From an uncultured Bacteroidota bacterium (GTDB lineage: Bacteria > Bacteroidota > Bacteroidia > Flavobacteriales > Flavobacteriaceae): a stretch of DNA of 39,887 nt. The notes beneath the pieces were generated by a model. The model ran no database searches. It was not told the DNA's origin and saw nothing but the letters and a program-made list of their open reading frames with translations. Within the stretch, counting starts at the first letter, position 1, and the number at the start of each line of letters is the position of its first letter. The DNA lies in assembly GCA_903838055.1 (NCBI GenBank), contig CAILWV010000060.1:1-39887 (forward strand), written 5' to 3'. Both the position numbers and the translations under genes were made by a program. Positions 36,115 to 39,887 of this stretch are shown piece by piece.

Positions 36115-36369
36115 ATGGCGCTAAACAAGATGCTACAAAAATACAAAGCCGAAAATATTATAGAGGGATTAGAACTCACTAAGGACTTAAGTAATTGTAA
36201 AGAAATAGTTGCTAACATTTTAAAAAATGCTCCCATAGAAATCGCTAATACCATTTCTATAGAAGAATTGGAATCATTAATTAAAGAAATTAAAAAAGGT
36301 ACGGAGGATAATAATAAGATAGCAAGATTTCTATCAATTATTAACCAATTAAGAATAATAATTCCTTAA
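36115..36369 (+). CDS. Small hypothetical helical protein
   Basis: 84 aa, starting MALNKMLQKYKAENIIEGLE two nucleotides after the lipoprotein stop, hence co-translated. Amphipathic helices throughout (ISIEELESLIKEIKKGTED), no signal peptide or membrane span. No family recognised. Its position inside the operon makes it a genuine gene; its role is unknown. Confidence 0.75.
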   Translation: MALNKMLQKYKAENIIEGLELTKDLSNCKEIVANILKNAPIEIANTISIEELESLIKEIKKGTEDNNKIARFLSIINQLRIIIP

Positions 36370-36390
36370 AAAACACTAAACATTATTCAC

Positions 36391-36428
36391 GAAGTCTGAC
36401 TTATTAATTATTGTACTAGTAAGACTTC
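36391..36428. terminator. Inverted repeat between the small gene and the M15 peptidase gene
   Basis: GAAGTCTGACT (36391-36401) and AGTAAGACTTC (36418-36428) pair at 10 of 11 positions. There is no clear T-run, so it may be a partial terminator, a processing site or a stable spacer inside the operon. Confidence 0.4.
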
Positions 36429-36448
36429 ACTCAATAAAAAATAAAAAC

Positions 36449-36916
36449 ATGATAACTACCTCAACCTTACTCAAAAAATATGGTACTCCAACAGAAAATG
36501 GTTCACCCTATTTAGTAAAACTAGATCTACCATACCCAATGGTATTATCCTGGGACAGAAGCAAAAAAGTAACTAAAATTACTTGTCACAAATTGTTAGA
36601 AGACCAATTAAAAAAAATCTTTACTGAAATCCTTGAAGTATATGGACTTGAAAAAATTCAAGCATTAGGAATTGACCTATATGGCGGATGCTTCAGCTAC
36701 AGAAAAATGAGAGGAGGCAACGATTGGAGCCGACATTCATGGGGAGTAGCTATTGACCTAGACCCAGAACGAAACCAATTAAAAGAAAACAGCACCACAG
36801 CTCGTTTTGCCAAACCAGAATACAAACCAATGATAGACATTTTTTACAAACATGGATTCGTTTCATTAGGAGTAGAAAAAAACTACGACTGGATGCACTT
36901 TGAAGTGAAAGAATAA
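36449..36916 (+). CDS. M15-family peptidoglycan peptidase (VanY/endolysin-like)
   Basis: 155 aa, no signal peptide, so cytoplasmic unless released. The zinc ligand set of M15 peptidases is present: the His and Asp in [16 protein letters not shown] (H-x6-D) and the His in DWMHFEV near the C-terminus. [20 protein letters not shown] is the usual loop before the first ligand. These enzymes cleave D-Ala or L-Ala/D-Glu bonds of the peptide stem, and phage endolysins use the same fold. The length fits single-domain phage-type members. It closes the set of membrane protein, lipoprotein and small protein. The absent export signal is typical of endolysins that need a holin, which supports but does not prove a lysis role. 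Confidence 0.9.
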   Translation: MITTSTLLKKYGTPTENGSPYLVKLDLPYPMVLSWDRSKKVTKITCHKLLEDQLKKIFTEILEVYGLEKIQALGIDLYGGCFSYRKMRGGNDWSRHSWGVAIDLDPERNQLKENSTTARFAKPEYKPMIDIFYKHGFVSLGVEKNYDWMHFEVKE

Positions 36917-37037
36917 AGCTAAAAAGGAAATATTCATTATACTAAGATTAAGTTAACAAATATCCTATAATCAGTAATAGCAACTCCTAATTAAAGAATT
37001 ATATTTTAGGTAAGTTAAAAATGAATAATTTTTTATT

Positions 37038-37070
37038 TTGGTCAATATAATTAAATTGGCTATAATTTTA
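37038..37070 (+). promoter_or_regulatory. Candidate promoter of the DUF4062-like gene
   Basis: TTG (37038-37040), 22 nt, then TAATTTTA (37063-37070), 18 nt before the ATG. It fits the Bacteroidota pattern but lacks the palindrome found at the neighbouring units. Confidence 0.35.
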
Positions 37071-37087
37071 TAAATCTAAAAATAAAT

Positions 37088-38215
37088 ATGAAATTAAAAA
37101 TATTTCTATCAAGTAGAAACAACGATAATATTTTGATTAAAGGCATATCAGGAGACAATCTTACTGAAATTAGAAAGTTTATCAAAAAAGAACTTGAAGA
37201 CACTAAGTTTTTCGGCAAAGATTTCTTTGAAATTAAAATCAATGAAGATTTTGGGGCAAGTACCTCAACAGATAGTTATAACAAATGCTTACAAGAAGTT
37301 GGTGATTCAGATTTTGTTATTGCTTTATACAGTGGCTCAGCAGGTTGGGCTCCATCAGGAATTGATTTAGGTATATGTCATGCAGAATTAGATTATGCAA
37401 TGAATATTTCTACTCATAAAACGGCTATAATTGATATTTCAGAGTACTGTTTAATTAACACTATTGATAGAGACGAAGTAAAACGCAACAAATTATTCAG
37501 AGAATATCTCAAAGAACAAGATACATTTAATAATCCGCTCAAACTTTCTAAAGCAAATGAAAACAATAAAGGATTTAAAATAGAACTTCTGGCATCAATT
37601 CAAAATGTGATATACAAACATTTAAACGAACGAATTAAATTATCAAATATTTATTTCAATTTTAGAGGAAATACAAAAATATCTTTAGACTGGAAGAAAT
37701 TAAAGTATAGCGATAGAGACAAAAACATTACAACTATTCTGAGAAACTTAATTTCATTAAGTCCAGATTTTAAAAAAGTTATATGCGAAGCTTTTTCTAT
37801 TCCTGATAATATGTCCGTTGAGGACGCAAAATCATTTACCGGAAGACCATTTCTTAAAGACCAAGATATTATTCCAACACCAATTAAAACAAAATCAGCT
37901 AAGTTTGGACCTATTCATTTCATAGGAGTTTATGGTAATGCTACTGAAATTCAAGTTAAAAATTTGATTGGATTTCCTGATATCAGTGCAATACGTGACG
38001 ATTTTGGTCTTTACGTTTGGGAACAAAACACACACGTCCAACTTGTTTTTCTAACAGAATGCAAAACACCTGATGCAGTCAAATCAAAATTTTTATTGTT
38101 CAATAAATGGTGCCGTTCAAACCATGAATATGAAAACATCATTAAAAGAGCTGAAGCAAGATTTCATATTCTGAAATCAATTAACGAAGCTAAAAAAATT
38201 GCAACAAAAAAATAA
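37088..38215 (+). CDS. DUF4062/TIR-like protein
   Basis: 375 aa. Residues 1-125 look like the DUF4062 (TIR-related) fold. The first strand is KIFLSSRNNDN, then CLQEVGDSDFVIALYSGSAG with ICHAELDYAM, the segment where relatives keep a Glu in an alpha-helix, and a strand TAIIDIS. Residues about 190-270 are helical. A second alpha/beta part (about 275-350) contains GPIHFIGVYGNATEIQVKNL and VWEQNTHVQLVFLTE; I do not recognise it. No signal peptide. DUF4062 domains often serve as the N-terminal signalling module of NTPase-based immune or conflict proteins, but here no NTPase follows. It precedes a TIR-like membrane protein and may act with it in defence; it has its own promoter without the island's palindrome. 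Confidence 0.75.
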   Translation: MKLKIFLSSRNNDNILIKGISGDNLTEIRKFIKKELEDTKFFGKDFFEIKINEDFGASTSTDSYNKCLQEVGDSDFVIALYSGSAGWAPSGIDLGICHAELDYAMNISTHKTAIIDISEYCLINTIDRDEVKRNKLFREYLKEQDTFNNPLKLSKANENNKGFKIELLASIQNVIYKHLNERIKLSNIYFNFRGNTKISLDWKKLKYSDRDKNITTILRNLISLSPDFKKVICEAFSIPDNMSVEDAKSFTGRPFLKDQDIIPTPIKTKSAKFGPIHFIGVYGNATEIQVKNLIGFPDISAIRDDFGLYVWEQNTHVQLVFLTECKTPDAVKSKFLLFNKWCRSNHEYENIIKRAEARFHILKSINEAKKIATKK

Positions 38216-38260
38216 TAAACCCGATAGCTCAGATATACAATCCATGCTTTTTTAAGCAAA

Positions 38261-38308
38261 ATCAGTATTTACACTGATGGATTAATTTAGATTAATACTG
38301 TTTCTTTA
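38261..38308 (+). promoter_or_regulatory. Palindromic operator plus weak promoter of the TIR-like gene
   Basis: ATCAGTATTTACACTGAT (38261-38278; 6-bp perfect arms, variant half-site ACTGAT), GG, 20 nt, then TTTCTTTA (38301-38308). Geometry equals the other copies while the -7 box deviates by one base. The leader to 38380 is about 65 nt. Confidence 0.55.
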
Positions 38309-38379
38309 CAGAAATACTAATTTGTAAAATTTTAATATTCAAGATATAAACAAGTTGGGCGAAATATAAAAAATAGAAA

Positions 38380-39366
38380 ATGGCAAAAATATATTTGTTA
38401 GGTGAGAAAATAGAAATTGATAAGAATGTAAGCTTATATTATGAACTAGTTTATAAATTGAAAGAACTTGGTCATGACATTTTTCAAGAGGAAAGTGATT
38501 ATGGAAAAGAACAAGTTTATTCATTCAAGAAAGGAATTTCAGGTGCTGATATTATTATTCCTATCATAACTCAACATTCATTGACAAATAATGTTTTTTT
38601 TAATGAACTTGTACAATTAAGAAATTACACTATCCATAGAGCTGATAAACTTTTAATACCAATTGTTGCAGGGGAAGTTAACTTTGAAAATTTGCCAGAA
38701 AGTTTATTCAGTATAAATTTTATTTCACTTAAAAATAAATTCTCAAATAAAGAAATTGAAGTTGTTGTAAAAAAAATTAATGAATCTATAAATTCTTTCT
38801 TGGGAAAGAAAATCGCAAGTGATGAAAAGGCACAAGAGATAAAAGAAAAAATAGAAAAAACTGCACCAGCATATATTTCAGAAACTATAACTGATTTAAA
38901 TAAACGTGAGAAATATCAAAGGTATACTGCTCTTTTTTGGTATATATTGGGTTTTTTAGCAATAATCATTGGAGTCGGAGTCGCATATTGGTTTTCTAAC
39001 ATCACATTGACTATTTTTAAAGATAAAGAAAATTGGAGCTTGACAACATTTTACGCTTTAAAAAGTATTTTTATGATAGTATTATTGATAGCAGCCTCAA
39101 AATATTCATTTACACTCGCAAAATCATACATGAGTGAATCTTTAAAAATTGCGGATAGAATACATGCAATTTCATTTGGAAAATTCTATTTACAGGTTTT
39201 TAATGATAGGATTAACCCAGAAGAAATTAAAGAAATTTTTAGAGATTGGAATATTAATAATCAAAATAATAATTTTTCCAATCAGTCTGTATCTGATTAT
39301 GATCCAAAGATAATAGAAAAAACTATTGAAATAATAGACAAAATGAGAATGTCAAATAAAAAATAA
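38380..39366 (+). CDS. TIR-like domain protein with two membrane segments
   Basis: 328 aa. Residues 1-140 have a TIR-like alternation: MAKIYLLGEKIE, a glycine/aspartate turn, GADIIIPIITQHSLTNNVFF and NELVQLRNYTI, whose Glu (about residue 76) is where TIR NADases keep their catalytic acid, then LLIPIVAGEV. A charged helical linker (EKAQEIKEKIEKTAPAYISE) leads to two transmembrane helices at about 184-206 and 223-242 (WYILGFLAIIIGVGVAYW; IFMIVLLIAASKYSFTLA). A short soluble tail follows. TIR-plus-membrane proteins act in several anti-phage systems by NAD+ loss or membrane damage, but activity here is unproven and the motif match is moderate. The gene carries a palindrome promoter and so may belong to the same regulon as the giant genes. 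Confidence 0.75.
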   Translation: MAKIYLLGEKIEIDKNVSLYYELVYKLKELGHDIFQEESDYGKEQVYSFKKGISGADIIIPIITQHSLTNNVFFNELVQLRNYTIHRADKLLIPIVAGEVNFENLPESLFSINFISLKNKFSNKEIEVVVKKINESINSFLGKKIASDEKAQEIKEKIEKTAPAYISETITDLNKREKYQRYTALFWYILGFLAIIIGVGVAYWFSNITLTIFKDKENWSLTTFYALKSIFMIVLLIAASKYSFTLAKSYMSESLKIADRIHAISFGKFYLQVFNDRINPEEIKEIFRDWNINNQNNNFSNQSVSDYDPKIIEKTIEIIDKMRMSNKK

Positions 39367-39458
39367 AATACTTCGTCTTAATATAACTATTGCACCACCC
39401 AACCCTGTAATACTCAATTATATATTAAAAAGAAAACAAAGTATAAATCTAAAACCTT

Positions 39459-39512
39459 CATAACTCATAATTCCCAATTTGTAATTCAAAATTCTCTATT
39501 GCTAATTCATTC
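39459..39512. repeat. AATT-rich short repeats
   Basis: At least five AATT words spaced 7 to 11 bp apart (for example CATAATTCCCAATTTGTAAT, then TCAAAATTC) lie just upstream of the RteC-like gene. Such simple runs are common next to Bacteroidota genes; no function is claimed. Confidence 0.35.
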
Positions 39513-39515
39513 CTC

Positions 39516-39887
39516 TTGAACCCAAAATACAACATACTATTAAACAAACTCAACGAGCAACTCAACTTCATTGATTTAGAAATAGACGATCAAATCAAGA
39601 AGTGCGAGCAAGCCATTACTATAATTCTAAAGTCCATAAACGAACTCAAAAAAGTCACAACCAAATCCAACTTCAAAGCAGAAGCAGAGGAAATCCAATT
39701 CTTCAAAGAAATCAAGCCACAATTCACCTCCAAACTAATCTATTTTAATAGAGTCTATAAAATAGAAATGAAAAAGCCAAATGGAGGCAATCGGGTACTT
39801 AAAAAGTATTACAACAACGAACTTCTTAAACTAAAAGCTTTTTTCGATAACGAATTAGAATTCTACCAATACTTCCGTTCCGGTAGC
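39516..39887 (+). CDS. rteC: RteC-family regulator, 3' end beyond the window
   Basis: A frame open from a TTG at 39516 to the window end, 124 codons so far: LNPKYNILLNKLNEQLNFID, then CEQAITIILKSINELKKV and FKEIKPQFTSKLIYFNRVYK. The block with F-F-K-E-I-K-P-x-F-x-S-K-L-I-Y is the hallmark of RteC, which in CTnDOT activates the excision genes after the RteAB signal. No ATG is available near the expected N-terminus, and the frame is closed upstream at 39468, so the TTG is the likely start. Its C-ending codons match those of the integrase at the other edge more than the island genes between them. It implies that conjugative-element control functions continue to the right. The C-terminal part is unseen. 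Confidence 0.85.
   Translation, partial: MNPKYNILLNKLNEQLNFIDLEIDDQIKKCEQAITIILKSINELKKVTTKSNFKAEAEEIQFFKEIKPQFTSKLIYFNRVYKIEMKKPNGGNRVLKKYYNNELLKLKAFFDNELEFYQYFRSGS

Noticed and set aside
1..39887. CRISPR arrays, tRNA, rRNA genes
   Set aside because: No regularly spaced direct repeats and no cloverleaf or rRNA-like segment could be found by reading.

Overview
The window looks like an accessory island in a low-GC Bacteroidota genome, most likely a Flavobacterium relative. The signs are very AT-rich DNA, few Shine-Dalgarno sites, promoters of the Bacteroidota TTG-N20-TAnnTTTA type, a T9SS type A sorting domain, an IntDOT-like tyrosine recombinase at the left edge and the start of an RteC-family regulator at the right edge. 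The last two suggest an integrative/conjugative element backbone, but no attachment site, tRNA or conjugation gene is visible.

Layout. (1) 49-1284 is the integrase. (2) 17567-1395, minus strand, is one apparent operon of four genes: a secreted seven-repeat propeller protein with a T9SS tail, two giant proteins of 2289 and 2263 aa without signal peptides, and a 315-aa phage-tail-fibre-like protein. Both giants carry two tandem copies of the same cysteine-framed helical module. (3) 23355-17893 and 31475-23474, minus strand, are two cassettes. Each opens with a paralogous ~730-aa leader protein that is nearly identical over its first ~340 residues. Each then continues with an unrelated large protein (597 or 1118 aa) and small or membrane proteins that could be immunity proteins. 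A frameshifted REP-associated tyrosine transposase with REP-like ends sits neatly between two genes of the second cassette. (4) 33850-31805 encodes a membrane protein, a histidine kinase and a NarL/LuxR response regulator, preceded by a small cysteine-containing protein. (5) 34566-36916, plus strand, encodes a membrane protein, a coiled-coil lipoprotein, a small protein and an M15 peptidase. Together these resemble a wall-degrading or lysis set. (6) 37088-39366 has a DUF4062-like protein and a TIR-like protein with two membrane segments. (7) 39516 to the end is partial RteC.

The unifying signal is an 18-bp palindrome, consensus ATCCGTATTTATACGGAT. It recurs at five transcription-unit starts and in each is followed by TG (GG in one), exactly 20 nt, and a TAnnTTTA-like -7 box. 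It precedes the giant-gene operon, both cassettes, the lysis-like operon and the TIR gene. Two degenerate copies face the small gene upstream of the two-component system. I infer a co-regulated system in which the resident LuxR-type regulator is the obvious candidate activator. It would switch on giant particle- or surface-like proteins, two diversified toxin-like cassettes and a wall-active set. Function and mechanism are not shown by the sequence, and no sheath, tube, baseplate or ATPase genes of a contractile injection system are present here.
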